DNA of 64,000 bases from Duganella fentianensis (GCF_009857835.1 NZ_WWCL01000002.1:1116001-1180000), one strand, 5' to 3'; counted from the stretch's first letter, positions 1 to 8,564 are shown. Translations and numbers: made by a program. The notes: a model not told the origin generated them from the letters alone.

Positions 1-602
1 AATTCCAGCAGCTGGTTAAAGATATTCGCCAGCGCATCGCCAAATCCCGAGCGGTATATGTCGTAACGATCTGCAACCACGTTGCCGAACATATCGGTAT
101 TGTCGAACCCGATGTTGCTAGCCACCTCGGCTTCGAACACACCGAACTCGCGCCTGAGCACCAACGGTATCTGCAGCCGTGCATATTTCTTCCCCTGGTG
201 GCAGAGTGCATCGGCAATTCGCTGCCCCGAGGGTACGTATCCATCGAGGCCGAGTGCGCCGGCGATCCGCAGCGCAGCCTGCCGATAGCCGGACTTAGTT
301 GCCAGCAGTCGCGAGATTACGTCGGCCATACCATGCTTCCCTGGCATCAGATCCTTGCTCGGTAAATCGGTAAATGACAGGCGTGTACCAGCAACGTCGG
401 AGAAATGCTTCAGGGCGAGAAGCGCACCGATCAGATGGTCAACATACATCTCCAGCAAGCTATCCGCTTCGGCGAACATCCGGTTGAAAAGATCGATAGG
501 CAGAGGAATACGGTTCTGCCAGAAGATCAGGCCGTCGACTCTGTTGCTCCTGTTTGTATCGTTCAAAAACTTCTTGAAGTCCGAAAGATCATACTGGTAC
601 AC
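1..602 (-). CDS. Unrecognised protein, partial; last seen gene of the MORC/Snf2 operon
   Basis: Open reading frame that runs off the left edge of the window, so at least 200 residues and no stop is seen. It starts with GTG at 602-600, preceded by AAGGA at a 6-base spacing; an in-frame TAA lies just upstream, which fixes the start region. The protein begins MYQYDLSDFKKFL and has a mixed soluble composition with no membrane segment or motif I recognise. It begins 36 bases after the stop of the GHKL ATPase gene on the same strand, so it is very likely co-transcribed with it. I do not assign a function; by position it would be a further component of the same system. The alternative frames here are short and lack ribosome binding sites. 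Confidence 0.7.
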   Translation of the reverse strand, partial: MYQYDLSDFKKFLNDTNRSNRVDGLIFWQNRIPLPIDLFNRMFAEADSLLEMYVDHLIGALLALKHFSDVAGTRLSFTDLPSKDLMPGKHGMADVISRLLATKSGYRQAALRIAGALGLDGYVPSGQRIADALCHQGKKYARLQIPLVLRREFGVFEAEVASNIGFDNTDMFGNVVADRYDIYRSGFGDALANIFNQLLE

Positions 603-638
603 ATCTATTCCTTATGAAAAAAAATCGGAACCCGACAA

Positions 639-2282
639 TCAGTCATCCGACGGATCAGGAAGCTCCTGACAGAGGATATTCAGGCCGCTACTGATGCTCA
701 TACGGAAATCACGGATGATTCCCTTGTTCTGCTCCGACCAGATACCGATCTCGGCATTGGCACATGTCCATAGAAGCATATCGATGGCCATCAGAGCTTC
801 CGGTTTGTCCTTGCAGGCGGCATACATGCGAGCGAAATAGGGATGACTTCTTCCGAGCTGGACACACACCTCGCCATCGTCATCCAGTGCACCTGCCCAC
901 AGGACATTGCCCTCGAGAGAATCCTCCTCCCGGACGCGCACTCCGGTTTCGCTGTAGATATGTACGCCATCCACTCTCACCGGCTGACGGTTATATTTGT
1001 TCTGTAGTGTTGCCTCCCCGCCTTCGACCTTGACGCTGGCCAGCTTCGTGCTCTCGCTATGCTTACCGATTGCATTATTCGCGCGAAGATGTCGCGCTGC
1101 AGCCGAGTCCCCGCCGTCATCATGTCCGCCAGAAGCTGTTGCTTCTTTCAGTACATGGTTGCGCCATGGCGCAACAATTTTTTGCAATTCCTGACGGACA
1201 GTTTGAGAAATGATGATCCGGCTCTTTCTGAAATCGATACTGAAAACATCGTCCAGCTCGTGGCCGAAATCCAGTACCACACGAAGGCGGGTCATCTTGC
1301 CTTCCTTTTTGTACATCCGCGGCGGCCAGCCCTCGTGCCAGATCAGCCGCCCTTCGCGATAAATATAGATCCCCTGGTTATCAAGCGAGTAGCGCACCTG
1401 CTTCTGCTCTGCCGCAGAGAGCGAATTCTGGGGTGGCAGTATGCCGCCGGCAACTGTAAATGCCGAGGTCGAACCGTCATGTCTCGTGACAGTTACCGTC
1501 TTCAGCGGCAGAGGCTTTACGCGCTTCACCCCTTCGCTGTTGAGTTCGAGACAGAGCGGATCCCATCCCTGCAGATGTCGCTCCGAACCGTCACAACCGA
1601 CAACGGAAATCGCTACATCCGGATGGGCTTTATTGTTGCGATCAAGGAACCGGGCAAACATGGCACTCAGTTCCTCGCACAGCTCGTCGCCAAGAATCTC
1701 GAGCTGGCCCAGAACCTTCTGCTCCGTCCCAGGCGTCACAAGACGGTCTACCTTTTCCCAGATGACCATGGTTCCGCTACGACCGGCACCGGCAAATTCC
1801 ACAAGAGCGTCGCGGTCCTCGGCATAGGTGCTCCACGATGGAGTCTCCAGGACCCACTTGTCCAGCTGCCGTATAGTGTCCATATCCCAGGCGCGGATCG
1901 ACGGGACGCCATCTTTCAGCGAAATAACGGTAAGCCGTTCGCAGAATGCAGTCGAGGCAGTCTTGAGCCCCATGCCGAATTTCCCGAGCGATTTCGGATC
2001 CGGTCGTTTTGGCGAGCCATAGCGCATGGCAGAGCGCAAACCTGCTTCGTCCATGCCGTCGCCGTTATCCAGAAACACGACGCGGACTTCTCCGTATAGC
2101 GCACTGAGCTCGACACGTACCCGTGTGGCATTGGCTGCGATCGAATTATCGATCACATCCGCAAAAGCCGCTTCCGGCAGATAGCCGGTATCCCGCAGAC
2201 TATCTACAAGACGGGCGGCCGAGGGACGGAAATCGTCTTCATCCTCGCCGTGATATCGCGACACATCGTTCATTTCATTCAC
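639..2282 (-). CDS. MORC/Hsp90-type GHKL ATPase of a putative defence operon
   Basis: A 547-residue protein with the Bergerat (GHKL) ATP-binding fold near the N terminus: the Asn-containing motif ADVIDNS at about residues 41-47, DNGDGMD at 72-78 and the GKFGMGLKT lid motif at 100-108. This is the HATPase_c_3 type seen in MORC and MutL/Hsp90 relatives. Such proteins are thought to act as ATP-driven clamps on DNA. Residues beyond about 250 are not recognised. Its ATG overlaps the stop of the upstream Snf2 gene (ATGA), so the two are translationally coupled. Prokaryotic MORC-like ATPases have been described next to helicases and restriction-type nucleases; that matches the neighbours here. The enzymatic class is fairly sure, the defence role is inference from context. 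Confidence 0.85.
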   Translation of the reverse strand: MNEMNDVSRYHGEDEDDFRPSAARLVDSLRDTGYLPEAAFADVIDNSIAANATRVRVELSALYGEVRVVFLDNGDGMDEAGLRSAMRYGSPKRPDPKSLGKFGMGLKTASTAFCERLTVISLKDGVPSIRAWDMDTIRQLDKWVLETPSWSTYAEDRDALVEFAGAGRSGTMVIWEKVDRLVTPGTEQKVLGQLEILGDELCEELSAMFARFLDRNNKAHPDVAISVVGCDGSERHLQGWDPLCLELNSEGVKRVKPLPLKTVTVTRHDGSTSAFTVAGGILPPQNSLSAAEQKQVRYSLDNQGIYIYREGRLIWHEGWPPRMYKKEGKMTRLRVVLDFGHELDDVFSIDFRKSRIIISQTVRQELQKIVAPWRNHVLKEATASGGHDDGGDSAAARHLRANNAIGKHSESTKLASVKVEGGEATLQNKYNRQPVRVDGVHIYSETGVRVREEDSLEGNVLWAGALDDDGEVCVQLGRSHPYFARMYAACKDKPEALMAIDMLLWTCANAEIGIWSEQNKGIIRDFRMSISSGLNILCQELPDPSDD

Positions 2283-4171
2283 CTTCCATAACTCCCCAGA
2301 TATTCAAGCATCAACTGCTTGTCGGATTCCTTTTCATCTGCGAGCGAAACCACCGAGTCACTGAGCTCCTGTTTCTGGCGGAGCCGTTCATCGATGCGCT
2401 CCTCGATACTCACCGCATAGAACAAGTAATAGGCAGTCACAGTAGCGGTCTGGCCGTTACGCCACGCCCGTGCCGTTGCCTGCATTTCGAGTGCCGGATT
2501 CCATTGCCTGCTGTAGTGGATCACATGCGATGCGGCCGTGATATTGAAGCCCATACCTGCGGTACGCGGATGCAGAATCATCACGGCAAAACCTCCTGCT
2601 CCGCCAAACTCGTCGATCAGCGGCTGTCTTGCTTCGTTGGCAATCCGGCCATCGATAATTCCCGCTGTCACGCCATAGCGCTGCCGGACAGCCGAGGCCA
2701 GCAGATCGATCATCTTCTGGAACGTAGCGAAGATCAGAACCTTCTCGCCCGCAGCAGCGATTCTGTCCAGCAGGAGAAGCAGAAGTTCGAATTTGGCGCT
2801 TGCTGCAGCCAGCGAGGCGCAATCGTCACTGCCACCATTACCAATCAGAAACGGATGCGACGTGAACTGCTGCAGGCGGTTGATAAGCGAAAGAACGTTA
2901 GCGCCGCCACCGCTGACATCGTCCTTCAGTGCGCAGATGATGCCGTCGTAGCTAATTCTTTCCGCTTCACCCATGTTCACCGGCAGATGGATATCCCTCC
3001 TCGGGGGTAACTGGGCCAGAACATCTTTTTTCATGCGCCTGAGAGTTATCTGGCGCAGGCTGGATTCGAGACCGCTCAGATCCAGCGACAGAGAGTGCGC
3101 GACGCCGCTTCCTACATATTCGCGACGGAACTGGTCGAGCGGACCGAGATAGCTGGGAAACACCAGGTTGACCAGAGTCCAGGCATCCGTCAGGCTGTTC
3201 TCGACAGGTGTGCCAGTGACCGCGATCTTGACCTCGGACAGAATCTCCGAAGCGGCGACCGAGCGCGATGACTCTGGGTTCTTGAGCACACTGGCCTCGT
3301 CGAAGATGGCCAGACTGAATCCGATCTCCGACAGCATCCGGATATCGGACACAAGCGTGGTATAGGCGGTCAGAACGACCTGATGCGCGGCTAGCTCCGC
3401 CGACAGTCCGCTACGCGGAAAGCCGAAATGCAGGTACGGTACGACGTCCGGTGCAAAAAAGGCGAATTCGCGTCGCCAGTTTTCCAGTAAAGGATTAGGT
3501 GCGACCACCAGTATCCGCGCATCCGGAGAACGCCCGATAGTCGCACAGATCGCCGCAATCAGCTGCGCTGTCTTGCCCAGTCCCATATCATCGGCAAGTA
3601 TGGTGCCGATACCGTGACGGATACAGAAATTCAGCCAGTCCACGCCTATCTTCTGATAGGGATACAGCTCGCGAACGAATTTCGCCGCAGTACCTGTGCC
3701 CTGCTCCCGCGCGCTCGCCAGCTTCTCCAGCAGATCGCCGGCGGGATCCTGAAGACGCCCGGACTTTCCGAGCCGGCGCACGGACAGGATCGCATTACGC
3801 AGACTGCAGGACGGATAGATTCCGGCAAGCTCGGAGCGCATCTCGTCACCGAGGAAATAGACGCTGCCATCGAGGATAAAGTACCCTTGACTCGCGGCAC
3901 TTCCGGCTTCGGCCGGACCGAGCGCGCTACCGCGGAAGAATGGCACGAAACGCACGCTATCGCCTTCGGCAAATGCCTTGTAAGACAGAGTAGCAGGACG
4001 TCTGGAAGGCTGCAGATTTCGAAGGACCGCTGGAATAGAGGAACCGGAACCGCCACCAGAATACAGTGCGTGCAGTTCGCGCCCTGTAAGGGCGCGCGCC
4101 ACTACGCCATCTATGACTAGCACCACCCCGTTCTGAATGAGGTATTGCTCATTTGCCGTATCCGAACACAC
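2279..4171 (-). CDS. Snf2-family DEAD/DEAH helicase-like ATPase
   Basis: A 630-residue SF2/Snf2 translocase. After about 165 residues of unrecognised N-terminal sequence come the Q-motif region (LYPYQKIGVDWL), Walker A with DDMGLGKT (about 194-201), the DEAS box (about 291-294), TGTPVEN (about 319-325) and motif VI QATARAWRNGQ (about 564-574), the last being diagnostic of Snf2 proteins. It would use ATP to move along double-stranded DNA. The start is GTG at 4171, with AGAGGGA about 9 bases upstream; no ATG in frame fits better. It overlaps the GHKL ATPase gene by 4 bases. Helicase plus GHKL ATPase plus nuclease suggests a DNA-targeting anti-invader complex, but no such activity is shown by sequence alone. 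Confidence 0.88.
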   Translation of the reverse strand: MCSDTANEQYLIQNGVVLVIDGVVARALTGRELHALYSGGGSGSSIPAVLRNLQPSRRPATLSYKAFAEGDSVRFVPFFRGSALGPAEAGSAASQGYFILDGSVYFLGDEMRSELAGIYPSCSLRNAILSVRRLGKSGRLQDPAGDLLEKLASAREQGTGTAAKFVRELYPYQKIGVDWLNFCIRHGIGTILADDMGLGKTAQLIAAICATIGRSPDARILVVAPNPLLENWRREFAFFAPDVVPYLHFGFPRSGLSAELAAHQVVLTAYTTLVSDIRMLSEIGFSLAIFDEASVLKNPESSRSVAASEILSEVKIAVTGTPVENSLTDAWTLVNLVFPSYLGPLDQFRREYVGSGVAHSLSLDLSGLESSLRQITLRRMKKDVLAQLPPRRDIHLPVNMGEAERISYDGIICALKDDVSGGGANVLSLINRLQQFTSHPFLIGNGGSDDCASLAAASAKFELLLLLLDRIAAAGEKVLIFATFQKMIDLLASAVRQRYGVTAGIIDGRIANEARQPLIDEFGGAGGFAVMILHPRTAGMGFNITAASHVIHYSRQWNPALEMQATARAWRNGQTATVTAYYLFYAVSIEERIDERLRQKQELSDSVVSLADEKESDKQLMLEYLGSYGR

Positions 4172-4603
4172 CCCGAAATCCCTCTTGAAACTATCATGTT
4201 CCGGAGTTCAGACCGGAATAACTAGCTAGCCGCATCCGGAAAACATGCCGCCCCGTCCGAAATCAGCTGGAGCAGACGTCCGGGAAGAGAACAGATAGGC
4301 GACCACAAACTTCTAAATGCTCCTCCCAACCGAATCATTGTCGACTCTTGGTAGCAAGATACTAACCTCATGTTGAAAGAAATGACAATATTAAAGTATA
4401 GAAATATCAAAAAAAATCGTGCGGCCAAACCAAAGTGCACACGATTACCTGCTACGGGTCCATCGAAAAGTGGCTTTCGATCAGACAATTGCTATAACGC
4501 TCCGATATTTCCCGCGAACAGCGCTGGGTGAACGTTAGACATCACCGAGGTCCGGCGGCATAAATATCTGGCGACGATAATTCGCCCAGTGCTAGTCGGG
4601 CGA
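4172..4603. other. Intergenic gap, AT-rich, no supported gene
   Basis: About 430 bases between the nuclease-like gene and the Snf2 gene. The stretch around 4360-4430 is strongly AT-rich compared with its flanks and is the best place for a minus-strand promoter serving the Snf2-ATPase genes, but I see no clean -35/-10 pair. A minus-strand reading frame at 4222-4488 has no ribosome binding site and an odd composition, and I do not call it. Confidence 0.5.
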
Positions 4604-5230
4604 TTAATCTATCTGCAAGGCAAGATAGCGGAACCCGAGATTTTCTATGCTGGAACCATAGTCATGCCATTTCAACTGATAGCTCCCCTGCAGAGACAAG
4701 GGCCGTTCACGATTCCGCATCGTTCCCAGATTGGTGCTTGCTGGCCAGGCGATCACGTCTTGGAGTACGCGTCCTTCGGTCAGGCGAAAGCTGGCATACG
4801 CAGAAGTCACTGGCGGACGCCAGTAGGCAGAATCATTACTCAGCATGATCGCCACACCGCGACAGTTATCGATATTCCTGCATATTTCCTCGAGCCAGAA
4901 AACGTCCTTGATGTAGTCGTAACCTCCTACATCCTGAGCACCGTGGCCTGCAAGTTCGAAACGTTCACAGATTATTTCCCCAGCCCATTTACGGGTCTTG
5001 TATTTAAGTTCGATCGCTAATGCCTGGTCAGCGTCTTTAACCAGTAGATCGAGATGCAGAACTCTACCGGCTCCTCGAAGCGGACGCTCGATCCGGACCG
5101 AAGCGTGCGGCATTAAAGTCTGAAACGTCCACGCAACAGCGTGCTGAAAGTCTGCTTCGGAATGAAAGATAGGCCGGTCTGCAGCAAGCCTGCACATAAG
5201 GTCATTCAGCAAAGTGGTGATATCAATCAT
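4604..5230 (-). CDS. PD-(D/E)XK-like nuclease of the defence operon
   Basis: Translation from ATG at 5230 gives 208 residues. The spacing of acidic residues fits the restriction-endonuclease (PD-(D/E)XK) core: Glu25 in FHSEADFQ, Asp61 in LHLDLLV, and the E-x-K pair Glu74/Lys76 in AIELKYK. The family cleaves DNA using a metal ion. The frame stays open upstream to 5467, but that extension would run through a poly-G-coded glycine tract and is low in recognisable sequence, so I place the start at MIDITTLL with GGA about 5 bases upstream. It points the same way as the Snf2 and GHKL genes but is separated from them by about 430 bases, so it may have its own promoter. The fold is inferred from motif spacing only; a non-catalytic role is possible. 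Confidence 0.6.
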   Translation of the reverse strand: MIDITTLLNDLMCRLAADRPIFHSEADFQHAVAWTFQTLMPHASVRIERPLRGAGRVLHLDLLVKDADQALAIELKYKTRKWAGEIICERFELAGHGAQDVGGYDYIKDVFWLEEICRNIDNCRGVAIMLSNDSAYWRPPVTSAYASFRLTEGRVLQDVIAWPASTNLGTMRNRERPLSLQGSYQLKWHDYGSSIENLGFRYLALQID

Positions 5231-5306
5231 ATCCGGTTCATCTAATGGAATTTTCTTGAAAGAATCCGGTAGTGTAGCGTCACAGGAGACTGAATGACCA
5301 AATTCG

Positions 5307-5323
5307 CCCCCCCCCCCCCCCCC
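5307..5323. repeat. Homopolymer of 17 C
   Basis: An uninterrupted run of 17 C on the plus strand (17 G in the direction of the nuclease-like gene), 77-93 bases upstream of the chosen start codon of that gene. On the minus strand it codes for glycines in the extended frame. Runs of this length are prone to slipped-strand mispairing and can switch expression; they are also hard to sequence exactly, so the count may be imprecise. Confidence 0.9.
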
Positions 5324-5900
5324 GCAGACCACGCAGAGACGCGGGCGGGCGATCGCGAGAACTCCCAATATGCTGCGGACGGAATTTCGATCCCGGCCAT
5401 AAGTATCTGTAAATCCCGCCTGTTCGGTATTGCCGAATGCACTAGCGCCACCTGGCGGGCGAGACAACCGCGAACACGGTATTAGATGCGCCGTGGTCTC
5501 CAGTGGCTTTTAACATCTGGCTCCGGGCGCAGATTTTCGAGGCTAGTGCTGACGCACAAGATTCTGCCTTCCAGACTTCAGACGCATAGTACCGAGAATT
5601 GCTATCCATTAGCGAAGATCGACAACGCACAAGGAAAACGATATGTCCGGGATGGGTTGACCACTACAGTTGAGCATGGGCGTGTTATCCCAGTCAATCC
5701 GTTGGTCAGATAACGGGACTATTGGCTACCAATGGAAGCGCTTCTGGCCCCAGTAATCGGTAAGCTTGGATAGCGTTGCAACCTAATTAGCTAGGACAAG
5801 GGCGTCTACTGGAATAAATGCACGCTGAAACAATATTGGCAAAGCACTCCCAAGGGAACAGGTTGATTTACCGTAACTTAAATGGCCACAAAATACAAAA

Positions 5901-5916
5901 ACCGGCCTAAGCCGGT
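5901..5916 (-). terminator. Rho-independent terminator, minus strand
   Basis: Stem ACCGGC / GCCGGT with a CTAA loop; on the minus strand the second arm is followed by a T-rich stretch (TTTTGTATTTT). In the order that existed before the 19-kb element entered, this would lie about 100 bases downstream of tRNA-Val, so it may be the original terminator of that tRNA. Confidence 0.6.
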
Positions 5917-5940
5917 TTCTAGTTATTCGGGACAGCGCAT

Positions 5941-5962
5941 TGCCCCAAATTTGCCCCAAATT
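5941..5962. repeat. Tandem 11-bp repeat next to the left attachment site
   Basis: Two abutting copies of TGCCCCAAATT (5941-5951, 5952-5962), about 50 bases left of the attachment core. Short direct repeats in this position resemble arm-type integrase binding sites, and could belong to a different element integrated on the left. Confidence 0.5.
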
Positions 5963-6013
5963 TTGCAAAAACTGAGCAGTAAATCTCTAAGTCTTTGATT
6001 TAGAACGATATTT

Positions 6014-6061
6014 TTGGTGGGAAGTGCAAGTTTCGAACTTGCGACCCCTGCAGTGTGAATG
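6014..6061. repeat. attL core: duplicate of tRNA-Val 3' part
   Basis: Identical over 48 bases to 25039-25086. The match stops at 6062, where the tRNA sequence is replaced by element DNA, so this copy covers the T arm, variable region and 3' half of the anticodon arm only and cannot make a tRNA. Confidence 0.92.
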
Positions 6062-6154
6062 ACGAGTCCAGATACCTCCAAATATATCTATGCACAGAGT
6101 CTCATAGGAGAAACGCTATCTTCAGAGCGCTAAGCTCCATAGAAATGCGCTAAA

Positions 6155-6176
6155 CTTTTCCGTACTTTTTCCGTAC
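6155..6176 (+). repeat. Integrase arm-type repeats, left end
   Basis: Two abutting 11-base units, CTTTTCCGTAC (6155-6165) and TTTTTCCGTAC (6166-6176), directly upstream of the integrase start. The same double unit occurs near the other end at 24963-24983 in the same orientation, which is the expected placement for integrase arm sites flanking the core in the circular form. Confidence 0.65.
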
Positions 6177-6190
6177 TTTGAAAGTTTGCC

Positions 6191-7357
6191 ATGGCTACAA
6201 AGATCGACACGGTGTCGTCACGCGATAAGCTGAAACCACGCCGCGAGCCATACTGGCATCGTGTGTACAAAGGCTGCTATCTCGGTTACCGGAAGATGGC
6301 CGCCGATTCTGCCGGTGTCTGGCAAGCTCGATTTAGCCAAGAAGATGGACGCAAGGTTACAAAAAGCATCGGAGTACTTGATGACCTGCCTGCACATGAG
6401 CGCTTCGACAAGGCCATAAATATATCCCGCGAATGGTTCGAGCACGTCGGCATGGGAGGCGCCACCAAAGCGGTAACCGTCCTAGACGCATGCATTGACT
6501 ACGCGTCTATGGTTCGCGAAAAAAAAGGCGACAAACCAGCCGACGACCTAATGGCACGCTACCGTCGCTGGGTGGAGAAAGACTCGATACACAAAGTTGA
6601 GTTGATGAAGCTTACACGCGAACATATCAAAGCCTTTAAGCGCAGGCTGACGGCCGCGCCAGTTAAGATCAACAAGGCGGGGAAAATGAGGGAACGTTCG
6701 AAGGACAGCGTAAATCGCGACATGGCGACAGTGAGGGCCGCGCTGAACTATGCCAAGGCTGAGGGTAAGGTAACCAACGATTTCGCATGGAGCGAAGGAC
6801 TCAAGGCATATAAAAACGTCTCCAAGAGGCGCGAACTTTACCTCGACCGTGGGCAGCGGCGCAGCTTTATAGAGCATGCACCAGATGATCTAGCCACTTT
6901 CCTCCGGGGGCTGTCAATGCTCCCCCTGCGTCCTGGTGCCTTGGCTGCGCTGAAGGCCGGTGACTTCGACGCACGGCTAAGCGTGCTAAAAATTGGGCAA
7001 GACAAGCACGGGATGGACCGGAAGATTAAGCTGCCGGAGGCGACTGCGGTGATACTCAAGGCCAGCGCCAAAAACAAGCTCCCGACCGCCCCACTGTTCT
7101 CGCGGGCTGATGGAAGCGCATGGAATAAGGACGGCTGGAAATGGCCAATCAAGAAGGCTGCAACTGCCGCGACGCTACCAGCTGGCGCAACCGCCTATAC
7201 GCTGCGCCACTCTGTTATCAGCGACCTGGTGCATGGAGGCCTCGACCTGCTCACTGTCGCACAAATCAGTGGAACGTCGGTAGCGATGATAGAGAAACAC
7301 TACGGGCATCTAAGGGGTGAAGTAGCTGCCTCGGCGCTAGCCAAATTAGCCCTATAA
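6191..7357 (+). CDS. int: Tyrosine-recombinase integrase
   Basis: A 388-residue phage-type integrase. The C-terminal catalytic domain shows Arg247 in LPLRPGALAAL, the second box AYTLRHS with Arg339 and His340, and the nucleophile Tyr371 in EKHYGH. Box II has Tyr in place of the usual first His (YxLR rather than HxLR) and Gly-Thr instead of Gly-His before the last helix; both variants occur in a known subgroup with the ending GTSVAMIEKHYGH. The N-terminal half would hold the arm-binding and core-binding domains. It would catalyse site-specific insertion into and excision from tRNA-Val. The gene lies just inside attL and reads into the element; the arm-like repeats at 6155-6176 sit between attL and its ATG, so binding there could repress its own promoter. 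Confidence 0.93.
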   Translation: MATKIDTVSSRDKLKPRREPYWHRVYKGCYLGYRKMAADSAGVWQARFSQEDGRKVTKSIGVLDDLPAHERFDKAINISREWFEHVGMGGATKAVTVLDACIDYASMVREKKGDKPADDLMARYRRWVEKDSIHKVELMKLTREHIKAFKRRLTAAPVKINKAGKMRERSKDSVNRDMATVRAALNYAKAEGKVTNDFAWSEGLKAYKNVSKRRELYLDRGQRRSFIEHAPDDLATFLRGLSMLPLRPGALAALKAGDFDARLSVLKIGQDKHGMDRKIKLPEATAVILKASAKNKLPTAPLFSRADGSAWNKDGWKWPIKKAATAATLPAGATAYTLRHSVISDLVHGGLDLLTVAQISGTSVAMIEKHYGHLRGEVAASALAKLAL

Positions 7358-7462
7358 GAGTAAAAGTTAAAAGTGGCAGCCTAGGCCCGCGAACCGAAAA
7401 GCGGGAACCCTTCACCCGCCTGGCTGGCACCCAATTTTATGAAGGCGCTTGAAGGAGCGTAG

Positions 7463-8473
7463 ATGTTAGTTCCAAGCATGCTCAGCATGGCAGAGGTCAT
7501 GGCAGAGAGTGGCTATCCGGAGGAGACGATCTTCGACCTCGGAATCTCAGGAGAGATAATTTTTCTTGTCATTGTCCCGGAGATTGGCGCTTGCCGAGTT
7601 CCAGAGTTGGCACTTTCCCACTTCATGGCAGGCGCTGATGAGTTCCCCGCCCAATCCATGCCATCCCACTATCAACCTGAAATCAGATCCGGCCAATGGA
7701 CTATCAAGCGCGACAGACTGAGAGTCCTCGCGGAGAGCTGGCGCAATTGGAGTGAAATCGGCAAGGCACTTTTGTCGATAAGTTTACTTCCTCAACCCGA
7801 AATCAAAACCACTGAGCAAATTGCCGCATGGTGGGACATCACCATGGATGCCTCCGTATGGTGGGCTGCAGAATCAATCACGCCGACGAATGCGGCAATG
7901 CTATTGGCTCGCTGGAACCCTAACAAAGAAAAGTTAGATAGCGTCATCGACGCCACCAATGATGAGATGGGACCAGCCGATCTCAAGCGACTTATAAATA
8001 TCTTCGACGGAGCAGATCCTGCTATCAGGAGAACCTTTAAAGAATGGATAGATTATGCGTCCGTACGGAACATAAAGATCCATTCATGGGTTTCCACATG
8101 GGGCGCATCTTCCAGCTCATTTCTATGCACATCATCACAGGACGCGCGCCCGGAGGCAAGTACGCGGCCAGCTAAAGGGTTAACAACCCGCCAAATCTTA
8201 AATGCCTTTTCTCTAGCGCTTGATGAAAAGACGCAAAAGACAGTCAAGAGCGCGATGGACGATTCAGCCAAATGGGTAATTCAATCAAAGCTATCCAAGG
8301 GCACACGAGGTGGCAAGCATCTTACAGAGTGGAAGCCGGTTGATTTGGCCCTAGATTTAATAACTAAAGGTTACGCAACGTCAAGTAAGCTTACAAAGTG
8401 CTTTGCTGATGCGAGCCTAAAGGATTGGCGGCAGGAATGGCACGATAGGATGGAATTGGCGGACTTCCCCTAA
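7463..8473 (+). CDS. Hypothetical phage-element protein, 336 aa
   Basis: Starts with ATG at 7463 after a good AAGGAG site 7 bases upstream. I do not recognise the family. The N-terminal third is acidic and mixed; there is a Trp-rich part around residues 115-135 (AAWWDITMDASVWW). The C-terminal third, from about residue 225, looks helical and charged, with SKLSKGTRGGKHLTEW as a notable basic patch. No membrane segment or signal peptide. It lies between int and the replication genes, in a position where elements often carry accessory or regulatory genes, and is followed by a strong terminator (8565-8602), so it seems to be its own unit or the end of the int unit. Confidence 0.7.
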   Translation: MLVPSMLSMAEVMAESGYPEETIFDLGISGEIIFLVIVPEIGACRVPELALSHFMAGADEFPAQSMPSHYQPEIRSGQWTIKRDRLRVLAESWRNWSEIGKALLSISLLPQPEIKTTEQIAAWWDITMDASVWWAAESITPTNAAMLLARWNPNKEKLDSVIDATNDEMGPADLKRLINIFDGADPAIRRTFKEWIDYASVRNIKIHSWVSTWGASSSSFLCTSSQDARPEASTRPAKGLTTRQILNAFSLALDEKTQKTVKSAMDDSAKWVIQSKLSKGTRGGKHLTEWKPVDLALDLITKGYATSSKLTKCFADASLKDWRQEWHDRMELADFP

Positions 8474-8564
8474 ATATCCTCCAGTATTTCCACGACTTAC
8501 CTGCATAGGCTACCGGTAACTTACCGGTGCGCACCCAGCAAAACCGCATAAATACTCACCTAGG

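Larger units (their letters stand above)
5231..6013. other. Non-coding stretch left of the element
   Basis: About 780 bases without a supported gene. It holds the C17 tract (5307-5323), a hairpin with a T-tail on the minus strand (5901-5916), and two tandem copies of TGCCCCAAATT (5941-5951 and 5952-5962) just before the left attachment repeat. Short frames on both strands here run through these structures and have no ribosome binding sites. Confidence 0.6.

Noticed and set aside
355..669. Plus-strand frame opposite the partial gene at 1-602
   Set aside because: No ribosome binding site, and the opposite strand has a longer, better-composed frame with a Shine-Dalgarno directly following the operon.
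4222..4488. Minus-strand frame of 88 codons between nuclease and Snf2 genes
   Set aside because: No ribosome binding site, AT-rich non-coding composition, no recognisable sequence.
5231..5467. N-terminal extension of the nuclease-like gene through the G-run
   Set aside because: Low-quality sequence, glycine run from the homopolymer, and a good internal start exists; kept only as a possibility for phase variation.
5783..5968. Minus-strand frame of 61 codons next to attL
   Set aside because: It contains the terminator and the tandem repeat and has no ribosome binding site.
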